Source: Verrucomicrobiales bacterium
GTDB lineage: Bacteria > Verrucomicrobiota > Verrucomicrobiia > Limisphaerales > UBA11320
Reading direction: 5' to 3'
NCBI GenBank assembly: GCA_016793885.1
Contig: JAEUHE010000086.1
Span: forward strand, 1 to 64,000
Length of the DNA stretch: 64,000 nt
In this document: positions 53,753 to 63,483 of the stretch, one piece after another
How positions within the stretch are numbered: position 1 is the first letter of the stretch
Layout: every line of letters begins with the position of its first letter
Made by a program: the position numbers and the translations under genes
The notes under the pieces: model-generated
Seen by the model: only the letters and a program-made list of their open reading frames with translations
Told to the model about the DNA's origin: nothing
Databases searched by the model: none

Positions 53753-55162
53753 TCAGTGAAGCCACCGCCCGATCAACTCATCAATCGAGGGAACAATCCG
53801 GCAGCGCATATTGGCACTAATCAGCAGGGAGCGGATCTGTTCCACGCGTTCCGGGGTCGCGGTGGGCATGGCAATAATAATTTCATCCAGCTTACTTGTC
53901 CAGGAACCGTCCAGAATGCACTCAGGCATGCCCACAACCTGGACACCCTTCAACACCTTACGCCATTTATCAGGGTTGTCATCGAATAGGGCCTCAACGC
54001 GCCTTCCACCGAGATTTCGGACATTGAACTGTCGGACCAGCCAGAGCCCCATTTCATCCGCGCCGACCACCCCGACTTTAAGCACGGAACCTGGTTCGGC
54101 CTGCCGCGGCCGGACCGATTTTCGTTCCCGCATCATGCGGAGCGCCAGCCGAGCTCCACCGATGGTGGTCAGGGCGAGCATCACGTTGAGTATAATGATG
54201 CTCCGAGCAGGCATGAGGGAGCCGCCCGAGGCCATCCAGACACCCAGTTGAATCAGTCCGCCGACACCCAGGCCGATCACCAGTTGCTTGACCTCCTGCA
54301 GTTCGAAATAGCTCAGCAAGCCCACGAACTGCTTTCGCCAGCACAAGAGCAGAAGTTCGCACGGAACGACCACCAGGCCGAGCCGCCAGATCGAGTCGAT
54401 CTCATGGGCCGGAACGGCAAAGTCATAGCGAAGCTGATAGGCCATCCACCAACTGAACGACAGCGCGAGCAGGTATCCTCCCATCACGGTCACCCAATAG
54501 GGGAAGATGGTCTCCGCAATAATGAACACATCCTCCAACAAGTTGGCCCGCTTGGCGTACTGCATGTTCAGGTGGAACTTGCGGGGGATGCAGTGCTGAA
54601 TGTAGAAGGCTTCCACGTCGGAGGCTCCCTTCAGCAGCGCCTCTTCGTTCCGAAACACGAGGGTCGCCAGATCGGTGATGCCCGGCTTGTAGTTGAGCAG
54701 TTGACGCTGCTCGGGAGTGTAGTGGGCGACATAGCGCGGAACCTCCGGACGAGGCCCCACAAAGCTCATCGAGCCGCACAGCACATTCCACAGCTGCGGC
54801 AGCTCGTCGAGCTTGGTCTTGCGCAGCAGACGCCCCAGCAGAGTGATGCGCGGATCGCGGTCCTGAGTCACGGACGGACCGAGCTTGTCCGCTCCCACCA
54901 CCATGGTGCGAAATTTGAGGATCTCGAACTCTTGTCCAAACTGACCGACCCGGCGCTGTCGATAGAAGATCGGGCCCGGATCGCTGATCTTCATGATCAG
55001 GGCGATCACCAATCCCGCCGGGAGCAACACGAGCAACCCCAAAAAGGAGCAGGTCACATCGAAGGCTCGCTTGAGTATTCGGGAAATCGGACTGGGGGGC
55101 GCCACCACGGAAACCGTGCTCGGCGGCAGCGCCGGATTACTGGTGCTTTCTGAATCAGACAT
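53753..55162 (-). CDS. Phosphoglycosyltransferase with C-terminal membrane-Rossmann module
   Basis: About 469 residues from the ATG at 55162 (AAGAAG upstream). Residues about 25-215 form a bacterial sugar transferase (PglC/WcaJ-type) domain: [55 protein letters not shown] and [13 protein letters not shown]. It transfers a phosphosugar to undecaprenyl phosphate and starts repeat-unit assembly. The C-terminal half (about 225-469) contains four membrane helices and a Rossmann fold ([17 protein letters not shown]) that match the N-terminal part of FlaA1 or WcaJ proteins. In the usual polyprenyl phosphoglycosyltransferase these parts come first and the catalytic domain last, so the order here is reversed. 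About 250 bp separate it from the dehydratase gene. Confidence 0.9.
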   Translation of the reverse strand: MSDSESTSNPALPPSTVSVVAPPSPISRILKRAFDVTCSFLGLLVLLPAGLVIALIMKISDPGPIFYRQRRVGQFGQEFEILKFRTMVVGADKLGPSVTQDRDPRITLLGRLLRKTKLDELPQLWNVLCGSMSFVGPRPEVPRYVAHYTPEQRQLLNYKPGITDLATLVFRNEEALLKGASDVEAFYIQHCIPRKFHLNMQYAKRANLLEDVFIIAETIFPYWVTVMGGYLLALSFSWWMAYQLRYDFAVPAHEIDSIWRLGLVVVPCELLLLCWRKQFVGLLSYFELQEVKQLVIGLGVGGLIQLGVWMASGGSLMPARSIIILNVMLALTTIGGARLALRMMRERKSVRPRQAEPGSVLKVGVVGADEMGLWLVRQFNVRNLGGRRVEALFDDNPDKWRKVLKGVQVVGMPECILDGSWTSKLDEIIIAMPTATPERVEQIRSLLISANMRCRIVPSIDELIGRWLH

Positions 55163-55331
55163 ACTTCTTTGTAGGCACTTACCAGCGGTGGATCTTAACA
55201 CTTGAAAGGCTCGTGTCTATGATTCGTTGACGGTCCCAAGAGAGGTCCGGTGGCAGGAAGGGCCGCCCGGGGAGGAGCGGAACACCCCCTAGGCCCGTGC
55301 CCAAACCCGCATTCGCTCTCGTAAACCGTCC

Positions 55332-56582
55332 TCAGCTCTTTTTCAGGTGCTTGGCCACCAAGGTCTTAACCGTCTCGCAAATCCATTCAACCTCGTCATC
55401 CGTCAAACCGGGGAAGAGCGGCAGGGTGAAAATCTCCCGGTACACCCGCTCCATGCACGGAAGGTCCGAATGCTGATATCCATAGGTTTCCCGATAGTAG
55501 GGATGCATGTGCAGCGGGGTGTAGTGAACGCTGGTTCCCAAGCCCAGCTTCGTCAGCTCGGCGAGAAAGTCGGTGCGATTCACGTTCAGGCGGTCCAGAT
55601 CCAGCCGGACCACATAGAGATGCCACGAGTGAACCCGGGAGGGCTGGACGGTCGGCAGGGTCAACTCGGCCACCGAGCCGAGACGCTGGCGGTACATGCC
55701 CGCGATCTGGGATCGGCGCGTGTGAAAGGCATCCGACTTCCGCAGCTGGTGAACCCCAATCGCCGAGGCCACATCGGTCAGGTTGTACTTGTACCCGGGC
55801 GCGATGATCTCATAATACCAGTTGCCCTCCGCCATGAAGCGCTTCCAAGCATCCCGGGAGATGCCATGCAGCGACATGATCCTCATGCGATCCGCCCATT
55901 CCGCGTTACCCGTGCAGGCCATGCCACCCTCGCCGGTGGTGATGCACTTGTTGGCGTAGAACGAAAAACAGGAGATGTCCGCCGACGTCCCCACCGGCTT
56001 CCATCCGTCGGCAATCAACCGCGCCGAGTCGGTGGGCACCTCCGGGTTCCAGTCCTGGGCCGTGCTCGTGCTATCGCGGTAGAAGGCGGGACAGCAGTGC
56101 GCGGCGTCCTCGATCACCTTGAGATCATACTGCTGCGCCAGACGTCGGATGCCGTCCACATCGCCGACCTGACCGGCGTAATGCACCGGCATAATGGCCC
56201 GGACTTTCTGCCCGCGATCCAGAGCGGCCTTCAGACGGCGCTCCGCATCGGCCACGTCCAGGTTAAAGTCGGACTCGCGGCAATCGACCAAAATGGGGTT
56301 GGCGCCCAAGTAGCGCACCACCTCCGCCGTCGCGGCGAAGGTCATGGTGGGCACCAGCACGCCGTCGCCCTCCTTGATATGGAGGGCCTCGAGGGCCAGG
56401 TGCAGCGCGGCCGTGCAGGAGTTGAGGGCGACCGAATGCTGCTGCTGCACGTAGATGCCGAAATCCTTCTCGAACTGTTTGGTCTTCATGCCGGTCGTCA
56501 GCCATCCCCCTTTCAGGGTGGCAACAACCTCGTCGATTTCCAAATGGTCCAGGCTGGGTTTATAGAATGGAACTTTGATCAT
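55332..56582 (-). CDS. DegT/DnrJ/EryC1/StrS sugar aminotransferase
   Basis: A 416-residue PLP enzyme from the ATG at 56582, which gives the usual family start VPFYKPSLDHLEIDEVVATL; the open frame further upstream is unrelated in composition. Family motifs are MTFAATAEVVRYLGANPILV, VIEDAAHCCPAFY, the PLP lysine at residue 212 in SFYANKCITTGEGGM and NLTDVASAIG. Such enzymes aminate keto-sugars at C3 or C4 on a nucleotide carrier. Together with the dehydratase two genes downstream, it would give a UDP-amino-dideoxy sugar of the bacillosamine or FucNAc4N type. I see no acetyltransferase to complete a diacetamido sugar. Confidence 0.92.
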   Translation of the reverse strand: MIKVPFYKPSLDHLEIDEVVATLKGGWLTTGMKTKQFEKDFGIYVQQQHSVALNSCTAALHLALEALHIKEGDGVLVPTMTFAATAEVVRYLGANPILVDCRESDFNLDVADAERRLKAALDRGQKVRAIMPVHYAGQVGDVDGIRRLAQQYDLKVIEDAAHCCPAFYRDSTSTAQDWNPEVPTDSARLIADGWKPVGTSADISCFSFYANKCITTGEGGMACTGNAEWADRMRIMSLHGISRDAWKRFMAEGNWYYEIIAPGYKYNLTDVASAIGVHQLRKSDAFHTRRSQIAGMYRQRLGSVAELTLPTVQPSRVHSWHLYVVRLDLDRLNVNRTDFLAELTKLGLGTSVHYTPLHMHPYYRETYGYQHSDLPCMERVYREIFTLPLFPGLTDDEVEWICETVKTLVAKHLKKS

Positions 56583-56632
56583 AATCGGATGGGTGATACT
56601 TCGGTAAAAGCTGCAAATGCGGACGGCTCCGG

Positions 56633-57631
56633 TTAGCGCCGGGAGGCAACCTCCTCGTAGACGCCCTTGACGCGTTGGGCGATGGCTTCCAGGCTGAGAT
56701 CCATCACATGCTCTCGGCCGTTGCTGCGGGTGGACTGCTGCAGAACCTCGCAGATGGCATCGGCCATCGCTTCGGCCCGCCGCGGCACGATCCGCGAGGG
56801 GGTGACGCCCTTCAGTCGCTCTTCCACATCCCCGACCGCCACGGAGACCACGGGCAGGTTGCAGGCGAGCGACTCCTTGACAATGTTGGGAGACCCCTCG
56901 CTGGAGCTGGCGCACAGCAATACATCCGAGGCCGAAAGATAGGTGGGCATGTCCGCGGGAGCGATGTTCTTCACCAGCTCGAGACGCGCCTTGGGATAGT
57001 GCCGCTTGACCAGCTCGATGGCGTTCTGGCCGAAGGAAAGGCCTTTCAGGATCGGGGCGCGCAGCGCATCCATGATGACCACCTGCTCATCCATCGCCCA
57101 GCCCAGCTTGGTGCGGGCCTGCTCACGGGGGATCGGAACAAATTTATCCAGCTCGACGCCATCGGGGAAGACCAGCGCCTGATCGCCTTTCCACCACAGC
57201 CGCTTCCGCAGCCCCTCGCTGACACAGATGATACGCGAGGCTCGCAGACAGGCCAGATGGGAGAAGAGATGGCTGATGTGCGCGCGCATTTTCGAAACCT
57301 CGGTGCTCACCAACAGATCGCTGCCGGCGAACGTGATGACCGAGGGCCGGCCGCTGTGGACCGTGAGAAAGGCCACCAGGGTCCCGTAGCGGGCATGCAC
57401 GACATCAGGGTTGACCTCCTTGACCATCTTCCTCAGCTCCCGCCAGCTGCGGAACAGGTGCAGCGGGGAGTGGCTGGTGCCGATGTCGAAGGTGCTGATG
57501 CGGATGCCCAGAGCGCGCAAGGCGTTGATCTGGCGATCCGCCCAGATGCTGGCGTGGTTGGCGTGGCTGCCTTTGTTCCAGTGATTGCTCACCACGAGAA
57601 CATGCAGTGGAGAAGTCTTGTTAGGTTCCAT
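56633..57631 (-). CDS. GT4-family glycosyltransferase (first copy)
   Basis: A 332-residue GT-B enzyme. The N-terminal domain begins HVLVVSNHWNKGSHANHAS and contains NPDVVHARYGTLVAFL and VITFAGSDLL. The C-terminal half has the retaining GT4 donor-site phrase SEGSPNIVKESLACNLPVVS, with the usual E-x7-E pair. It is soluble and probably acts at the cytoplasmic face on lipid-linked intermediates. At 332 residues it is slightly short for the family but has both Rossmann domains. It is 18 bp from the neighbouring glycosyltransferase gene and co-transcribed with it. Sugar specificity is unknown. Confidence 0.88.
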   Translation of the reverse strand: MEPNKTSPLHVLVVSNHWNKGSHANHASIWADRQINALRALGIRISTFDIGTSHSPLHLFRSWRELRKMVKEVNPDVVHARYGTLVAFLTVHSGRPSVITFAGSDLLVSTEVSKMRAHISHLFSHLACLRASRIICVSEGLRKRLWWKGDQALVFPDGVELDKFVPIPREQARTKLGWAMDEQVVIMDALRAPILKGLSFGQNAIELVKRHYPKARLELVKNIAPADMPTYLSASDVLLCASSSEGSPNIVKESLACNLPVVSVAVGDVEERLKGVTPSRIVPRRAEAMADAICEVLQQSTRSNGREHVMDLSLEAIAQRVKGVYEEVASRR

Positions 57632-57649
57632 GACAATAAAATCGGGCCG

Positions 57650-58741
57650 CTAAGCGGAGACCGCCAGGCTGTAAAGCGCCGTGAGCTTGGGCGGCAGGGC
57701 GTTCAAGGAGTGATGCGATTCGACGTAGGCGCGGGCGGTGTTTCCCATGTGGGTGCGCAGGGAGGGTTCCTGAATGAGCCGGGTCAGCTGGTTGACGAAG
57801 CCGCCCAGGTCCTCCGCCTCCACCAAGAACCCGTTCTGACCCTCGACCACGATCTCGGGCACTCCGCCCACGCGCGATGCCACCACCGGCAATCCGGTGG
57901 CCATGGCCTCCAGCAGAACATTGGGGGTCCCTTCGTATTCGGAAGTCAGCACCGCGATCTGAGCCTCCCGGAACACCGGTGCCACATTGGACACGCTGCC
58001 CCGAAACTCCACGCCTCCTGGCATCAGCCCCAGACGGCTCGCCTGTTCCTCCAGCTGGCCTCGCAGCGGCCCGTCACCGACGATCAATCCCGTCACCCGG
58101 TCGCCCACGCTGCCCCGCAGCCGAGCGAGAATTTCCAGAAAACGATCGAAGCGCTTGCACTGGTGAAGCGTGCCGACCGCAACCAGGCGGATGGGTCCGC
58201 CGGAGGGACTGTCCGCCGGCCGGAGCACACTGGTATCCACCACATTGGGCAGAAAGAACAGCCGGTCCGATCGAAGACCGGAGGACTCGGCATAGCGGAT
58301 GGCCTGCTTGGAATTGGCCGCGATGATCTTCGGGCCCCGCAAGCTCAGCCAACCCGCCACCGAACCGCTATCCTTGACCTCCATCACGCCGTTGCTCCGC
58401 AGGGCTCCGATGCCCGGGATGCCCAGCAGACGCGACACCAAGCCGACGTAAGCCCCGGTATAAAAGTGCTGGCTCTGGAACACGTCGGGCGATTCTCGGC
58501 GAAGGATTTTCACCAGGCTCATCAGCCGGCCTAGCTTGGAGGGTCGCTCGACCAGCGGGGTGATCGGCACCCCCAGCTCGCGTATCCGGCCTTCCCAGAA
58601 ATCGTTACTGGTGAAGGACAGCAGGCGAACGGCGGCGCCGCTCTGTTGCAGCGCGCTGAGCAGATAGTAGAGCTGTCGCTCCGCCCCGCCCCGCCCCAGG
58701 CCGGCGGCCAAAATGCAAATCTTGAGTGAGGAAAGCTGCAT
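57650..58741 (-). CDS. GT4-family glycosyltransferase (second copy)
   Basis: A 363-residue retaining GT-B glycosyltransferase from the ATG at 58741; a longer frame would run into the polymerase gene upstream. It shows the N-terminal ILAAGLGRGGAERQL, common in GT4 enzymes of exopolysaccharide loci, then VVDTSVLRPADSPSGGPIRL, LIVGDGPLRGQLEE and the donor-site SEYEGTPNVLLEAMATGLPV, with VGGVPEIV. It lies 14 bp after the polymerase gene in the transcript. It probably adds one sugar of the repeat unit on the cytoplasmic side; the linkage is unknown. Confidence 0.9.
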   Translation of the reverse strand: MQLSSLKICILAAGLGRGGAERQLYYLLSALQQSGAAVRLLSFTSNDFWEGRIRELGVPITPLVERPSKLGRLMSLVKILRRESPDVFQSQHFYTGAYVGLVSRLLGIPGIGALRSNGVMEVKDSGSVAGWLSLRGPKIIAANSKQAIRYAESSGLRSDRLFFLPNVVDTSVLRPADSPSGGPIRLVAVGTLHQCKRFDRFLEILARLRGSVGDRVTGLIVGDGPLRGQLEEQASRLGLMPGGVEFRGSVSNVAPVFREAQIAVLTSEYEGTPNVLLEAMATGLPVVASRVGGVPEIVVEGQNGFLVEAEDLGGFVNQLTRLIQEPSLRTHMGNTARAYVESHHSLNALPPKLTALYSLAVSA

Positions 58742-58755
58742 GACGTTGGCGGAGA

Positions 58756-60102
58756 TCAAGACCGAGGAACGGAGAGCGGTTCGACCACCGTGTCCCCCGG
58801 CCAAGGGGCTCGTCGGGGTGTAGCTGGCGCGGATGTCCAGCGGGGAATCTGGCAACGGGCAGCCAGGCTGACCATCACCATGAGCAACAGCATCGTCTGC
58901 TTACGGTCATAGCTGACGATGCTGTTATCGGATGCCAAATTGATGAGCACCCCTCCCCAGCACATCAGCCGGAGGGAGAGCGGAAGCCACCAGCCTTGGA
59001 AGAGAATGCAGATGTGTGCCGCGTAGTAGAGACAGAGGCCGACCACCCCCATGTTGCAGAGCAGCTCGACGTAATTGTTGTGGGAGTATCCACCGAATCC
59101 ACCATGCCGCACGAAGGCGACCGAACCATTGCCGAAGATGGGCGACTCCTGCCAGAGTCGGATCGCGGTCCGAATCATCGCCGAGCGCTTGTCGAAGGAA
59201 CTATCGTTCAGATCGATCATGCGTTTGACAGCCGTGATATGGCTGGCCTGCTCCAAAAGGATGGGGGACAGGATCGCCACCACAAAGCACAGCGCCAACC
59301 CCAGCGTCGCCACACCGAACAAGACAAGCCCGCGATGCCGCTTGATCTCGGTCAGAACCTGAACGAAACAGATCAGCAGGAGCAGCGGCAGAATCACCAG
59401 CGCGTTGCGGGATCCGCTGGTGGCCACCCCGTACACTGCGGCAATCAAGGAAAGCACACAGGCCGCCCAGCCTGATTTCTTGGGAAACAGCCACACGAGC
59501 ACAGCACCCAGGTTGAGCTGGAGCGCAAACTCGTTGGCGTTGCCCACCAGGCCGGAATAGCGCGACTCGGTCTCCGAACCCGCGCTGAAAAACCCGCCGA
59601 TGATGCTGGCATAGCTGCTGATGACCTGGGCATAGGCCAGCCATCGGAACGGCATGGTCGATTCGAGCGCGAGGGCGATTCCGAGCCCGAGCAGGAATGC
59701 CGAAATGACCTGCAGCATCTGGTCAAACTCCCAGGCCTCGCCCTCGACAGGAACCGAGCGGATCATGGAATAGGCCAGAAAAGCGAACGGCAACACAATC
59801 CACCGGCCCACCGAGAATTGCACGGCTCCGACCATCCGGCCCACCCCCAGAACCACCAGCAAGCCGAGCACCGAGATGATGCCCAACCGGGACCACCCTG
59901 GCACCTCCATCAAGGTCTGCGCCGCTACCACGCTGCAGACCCCCAAGGCCGTGGCCGCAATTTGAAACCATCGGCGGAGATGATCCTCTGGTCGGAGCAG
60001 AAGCGGTCCGCCGGGAACAGCCCGCTCCCCCGCATCGAGGGAATTTCCCGGCGAAGCCGTCCCGGAGCCGCCACTGGCTCGATTCTGACCTGTATTCTCC
60101 AT
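58756..60102 (-). CDS. O-antigen ligase/polymerase-like (Wzy) membrane protein
   Basis: A 448-residue polytopic membrane protein with about 11-12 hydrophobic segments. The signature is the Wzy_C-type periplasmic loop region (GNGSVAFVRHGGFGGYSHNN followed by YVELLCNMGVVGLCLYY), which identifies O-antigen ligases and exopolysaccharide polymerases. The N-terminus has a cytoplasmic tail of about 40 residues. In a locus with Wzx, GTs and a tyrosine autokinase, the polymerase role is the more likely one, linking repeat units in the periplasm. Ligase activity cannot be excluded from sequence. Confidence 0.85.
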   Translation of the reverse strand: MENTGQNRASGGSGTASPGNSLDAGERAVPGGPLLLRPEDHLRRWFQIAATALGVCSVVAAQTLMEVPGWSRLGIISVLGLLVVLGVGRMVGAVQFSVGRWIVLPFAFLAYSMIRSVPVEGEAWEFDQMLQVISAFLLGLGIALALESTMPFRWLAYAQVISSYASIIGGFFSAGSETESRYSGLVGNANEFALQLNLGAVLVWLFPKKSGWAACVLSLIAAVYGVATSGSRNALVILPLLLLICFVQVLTEIKRHRGLVLFGVATLGLALCFVVAILSPILLEQASHITAVKRMIDLNDSSFDKRSAMIRTAIRLWQESPIFGNGSVAFVRHGGFGGYSHNNYVELLCNMGVVGLCLYYAAHICILFQGWWLPLSLRLMCWGGVLINLASDNSIVSYDRKQTMLLLMVMVSLAARCQIPRWTSAPATPRRAPWPGDTVVEPLSVPRS

Positions 60103-60129
60103 GATCTTTGTCCCGCCCCGTCAGGCTGG

Positions 60130-62001
60130 TCAGCCGGCGGCCTGCTGCTGGCACCACCACCGGTACGACAAAACCTTGAACACAGCATGAGTCAGCGCCG
60201 GGTTGCGCAAGGCCTGATTCCACAACCGCTCGCAGGCCCCCGGAAGGAAGGGGTCTTCGAAATGCTTGTTGGGCTGGATGAGCGTCCGACGAAAGGCCTC
60301 GGAGGCGCTGCTTCCGAACAACCACTCATCAATCGGGATGGAGAATCCCCGCTTCTGCCCGGCACAAACCTGGGCGGGAAGATACCGTTCCGAGAGTCGT
60401 CGAAGCAAATACTTAGTCCGGCCATTCTTAACCCGCAGGGCCGTCGGAATGCGCAATCCCAGCTCCACCATCCGGTAGTCCAGGAACGGAGACCGAAGTT
60501 CGATGGAGTGCCTCATGCTCATGCGATCCACCTTGTCCAAAATGTCCTCCAGCAAATACTGACGAATGTCCGTGCGCTGCGCTAGATCAACGCTGGACGC
60601 GCGCGGCCACTCCCGCAGGCGAGAGTTGTAGGACTGGATGAGCTGCTCTCCGCCCACGAAAAACTCCGGTTTGAGGGCGCCCTGCAGCCAATCTTCGGAA
60701 GCGTAGATGGATCCTCCCAGCCCGAAGCGCCCGACCAGATGGGGAAGCTTGTGGGCAAAGCGACGCCAGCGCGAATCCGGGGCGGAAACCAGCGTGATCC
60801 CCGCCGCCGCCGCGCGCCGAAGAGCCGTGGGAACCAGGTCGGCATGGCGCCACTGCCAGGCCCGCAGATAGGGCCGGTATCCGGCAAAAACCTCATCTCC
60901 CCCATCACCGCTCAACATCACGGTGAACTGCTTCCGCGCCTCGGCGCAAACCATGGACGTCGGGAGCGCGGAGCTGTCCGCAAACGGCTCGTCAAAATGA
61001 CCCATCACCCGCGGCAGATGATCCATCGCCTCGGTCAGGCTCAGCCGGCTCACCAGCAGCTTCAGCTTCAAGTGCTCCGCGGACATGTTCGCCATCTCGG
61101 TCTCGTCCGCCGATTCCTCGTCAAATCCCATCGTGAAGGCGGACAGATGCCCCTGAACACGAGCAGCGGTCGAGGCAACCAATCCCGAATCGATGCCCCC
61201 GGACAGAAACACGCCCAAGGGAACATCCGATCGCAGCCGAAGACGGGTCGCGTCCTGAAGCAGCTCGTCGATGCGGTCAATCCAAGTCTCCTCGGCAACA
61301 CCCTCCTCCTCACCCACGTCGGGAAGATCCCAATACTTGACCGGGCCCTCAACCCGATTCTCCCGGAGGTGAACCCGCAACCAGGTGCCGGGAGGAAGCT
61401 TCATCACCCCCTCGTAAACGGATGTCCAGTGCGGAACAACGCCCAGACGCAGATAGCTCCCGACCGCAGACTGGGACAGGCGATGGGGGAAAGTGGGAAG
61501 TTCGCGCAGCGCCGCGACCTCCGAGGCGAACGCGAAGGTGTTGTCCTTTTTCCAGCAGTAGAGCGGCTTGACGCCCAGCCGATCGCGCACCAGCACGACC
61601 GTCTCGTTGCGGGAATCATAAATCGCAAAGGCGAACATCCCGTTCAACCGCGACAACGCCTCGATGCCATGGGCCTTGTAAAGCTTGAGTAGGACCTCGG
61701 TGTCGGTGCCGGTCTCGAACTTCAGCCCTTCCTGCTGCAACTCCGCCCGCAACTCCTGGAAGTTGTAGATCTCGCCGTTGAACACGATCATCACATCGCG
61801 GGAGGGATCCCACATCGGCTGATGACCCGCGGCGCTGAGATCAAGAATGGCCAGGCGCCGGAATCCGAAGCCAACGCGGCCCGTCAACTCCACACCCGCA
61901 TCATCCGGTCCCCGATGAACCATCCGACTCGTCATCCGCCGCAGCACAGACTCCTCCAGCAGATCTTTGCTCGAGGCAATAATTCCAGCTATCCCACACA
62001 T
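60130..62001 (-). CDS. asnB: Glutamine-hydrolysing asparagine synthetase-like amidotransferase
   Basis: A 623-residue protein from the ATG at 62001, which gives the mature N-terminus Met-Cys-Gly-Ile-Ala with the class II glutaminase nucleophile Cys2. The glutaminase domain (about 1-210) contains MVHRGPDDAG and FNGEIYNFQEL. The synthetase domain has the PP-loop SGGIDSGLVA and LSGDGGDEVFAGYRPY. Such AsnB homologues are frequent in exopolysaccharide loci, where they may amidate uronic acids or amino-acid substituents rather than make free asparagine. Here an additional candidate is the carboxylate of an NRPS-PKS product. The acceptor is not known. Confidence 0.9.
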   Translation of the reverse strand: MCGIAGIIASSKDLLEESVLRRMTSRMVHRGPDDAGVELTGRVGFGFRRLAILDLSAAGHQPMWDPSRDVMIVFNGEIYNFQELRAELQQEGLKFETGTDTEVLLKLYKAHGIEALSRLNGMFAFAIYDSRNETVVLVRDRLGVKPLYCWKKDNTFAFASEVAALRELPTFPHRLSQSAVGSYLRLGVVPHWTSVYEGVMKLPPGTWLRVHLRENRVEGPVKYWDLPDVGEEEGVAEETWIDRIDELLQDATRLRLRSDVPLGVFLSGGIDSGLVASTAARVQGHLSAFTMGFDEESADETEMANMSAEHLKLKLLVSRLSLTEAMDHLPRVMGHFDEPFADSSALPTSMVCAEARKQFTVMLSGDGGDEVFAGYRPYLRAWQWRHADLVPTALRRAAAAGITLVSAPDSRWRRFAHKLPHLVGRFGLGGSIYASEDWLQGALKPEFFVGGEQLIQSYNSRLREWPRASSVDLAQRTDIRQYLLEDILDKVDRMSMRHSIELRSPFLDYRMVELGLRIPTALRVKNGRTKYLLRRLSERYLPAQVCAGQKRGFSIPIDEWLFGSSASEAFRRTLIQPNKHFEDPFLPGACERLWNQALRNPALTHAVFKVLSYRWWCQQQAAG

Positions 62002-62051
62002 AACGTTCAGTAATACATCACCACAAAAAAACGAACTGTCGCCTAGCTGTC

Positions 62052-63386
62052 CTAGGTTACCGCGCCGGGGGCGGCGAGAATCGGGTTGGCGCTGAGGAGC
62101 CGCCACGCCCGCCAAATCAACCAGAGCTCCATCAGGCCCCCGGTGGTCGCGAAGGCGGCGATGGTCAGCGCCGCGTCCCGGAGGTAGACCCCGCCGAGCA
62201 CGAGGGTCGAAATGCGGACAACCAGCAGCACGATTTCATAGACCAGGAGAATCCGCTGCTGGCGCCGCACTCGCAGGGCGACGGCGGCGGGCAGACTGAG
62301 ATACGCTGGCACCATCCAGACCCACAGCCACTTGCCATACTCGCCCGCGGCGCGCCATTCCTCCCCGAACAGGAGCAGAAACAGGGCGGGAGTGAGCAGA
62401 TAGCCCAGGGCTCCCGGCAGGATGGTGACCAGGCACAGACCACCGCTGGTCTTCTTGAAGAGCGCCTTGAGGTCTTGACGCGCGTTGTTCGCCTCGCTCA
62501 TCCGCTGAAACAGCACGCGCTGCAGCGACGTGTAGGCGAGGCTCCACGGAGTCAGGAGAAACCGGGATGCGAATGCGTAATAGCCGACCACCGTCATGCC
62601 GAACTGCTGCGTCAGCACCAAGACCGGCGCGCCCTGCGACAGGGTGCTGAGCAAATTCTGAGAGCAGCTGTAGATGGGAAAGTCCCGATACCTGGAAGCC
62701 AGGCCCAAGACCTCGGATCGGTTCAACGCCTGACGCACGTGGTGCCCATCCCGTTTCCACATCCACCGGGCCACGACCAGGCTCGCCACCGCATCCCCCA
62801 CCAGCAGCCCCACGATCAAGCCACCGGATAGGAATCCGCCCAGCGCGAGCAAGATCTGGCTCCCATTCTTCACCACCGCGCTCAGGATCTGGGTGGAGGA
62901 CTGAAGCGAGAAGTTCTTCTGCCGCGTGCCCCAGGCCATGAACATCTGCCCAAACCCGCTCACCAGAAACGCCACCGGAGCCAGCCACAGCCAACCGCGC
63001 AGCTCGGGCATCCCACTGACCTGCAGCACCCAATCCTGCAGGAACACGATCACCGCGATCCCCACCAGGGTGATGATGATCACCGAGCCCATCCCCGCCA
63101 AAAACAAACCCGCCGCGGCGCGCTCCTCCTCGGGAAGTACCAAGGCCTGGGAGTACTGCAACGTCAGCACCGATCCCACCACACCAGTCAGGGCAAAGAA
63201 GCATCCGAATAACCCAAAGTCTGCCGGCCCGTACATCCGGCTGAGCACCGGCATCAAGACGAAAGACAAGGCCTGGGCCAGCGCCGAGCCCACCGCCAGC
63301 ATGGCCACATTCCGGAAAAAGCCCTGCTCGCGCAGCCTCGTCCCCACAGCGCCGCTCCAGAGTTGCTTAGCTCGGCGCAAGAACAT
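62052..63386 (-). CDS. Wzx-type polysaccharide flippase (MOP superfamily)
   Basis: A 444-residue polytopic protein with 12 or more hydrophobic segments and a short basic N-terminus. The start of the first helix region (NVAMLAVGSALAQALSFVLM, then PVLSRMYGPADFGLFGCFFA) is the classic opening of the Polysacc_synt/Wzx family, followed by LTLQYSQALVLPEEE. It would flip undecaprenyl-linked repeat units to the periplasm for the Wzy-like polymerase. It is followed in the transcript by the amidotransferase after 50 bp. Substrate specificity cannot be read. Confidence 0.9.
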   Translation of the reverse strand: MFLRRAKQLWSGAVGTRLREQGFFRNVAMLAVGSALAQALSFVLMPVLSRMYGPADFGLFGCFFALTGVVGSVLTLQYSQALVLPEEERAAAGLFLAGMGSVIIITLVGIAVIVFLQDWVLQVSGMPELRGWLWLAPVAFLVSGFGQMFMAWGTRQKNFSLQSSTQILSAVVKNGSQILLALGGFLSGGLIVGLLVGDAVASLVVARWMWKRDGHHVRQALNRSEVLGLASRYRDFPIYSCSQNLLSTLSQGAPVLVLTQQFGMTVVGYYAFASRFLLTPWSLAYTSLQRVLFQRMSEANNARQDLKALFKKTSGGLCLVTILPGALGYLLTPALFLLLFGEEWRAAGEYGKWLWVWMVPAYLSLPAAVALRVRRQQRILLVYEIVLLVVRISTLVLGGVYLRDAALTIAAFATTGGLMELWLIWRAWRLLSANPILAAPGAVT

Positions 63387-63483
63387 GAACAGGCGGTGGA
63401 AACGGCATGGTTTGATTCCGGAAACGAGGCCGAGGAGCAGCAGCAGCAGCCGTTATAAGGATGGCCTGCTCCTCTCGAAAACA

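Noticed and set aside
55332-56915. Longer DegT gene starting at 56915
   Set aside because: The extra 111 codons are Arg/Gly-rich and overlap the glycosyltransferase gene; the family start lies at the ATG at 56582.
56675-58534. 619-codon plus-strand open frame
   Set aside because: It spans the complement of two glycosyltransferase genes and their junction; no protein family is evident.
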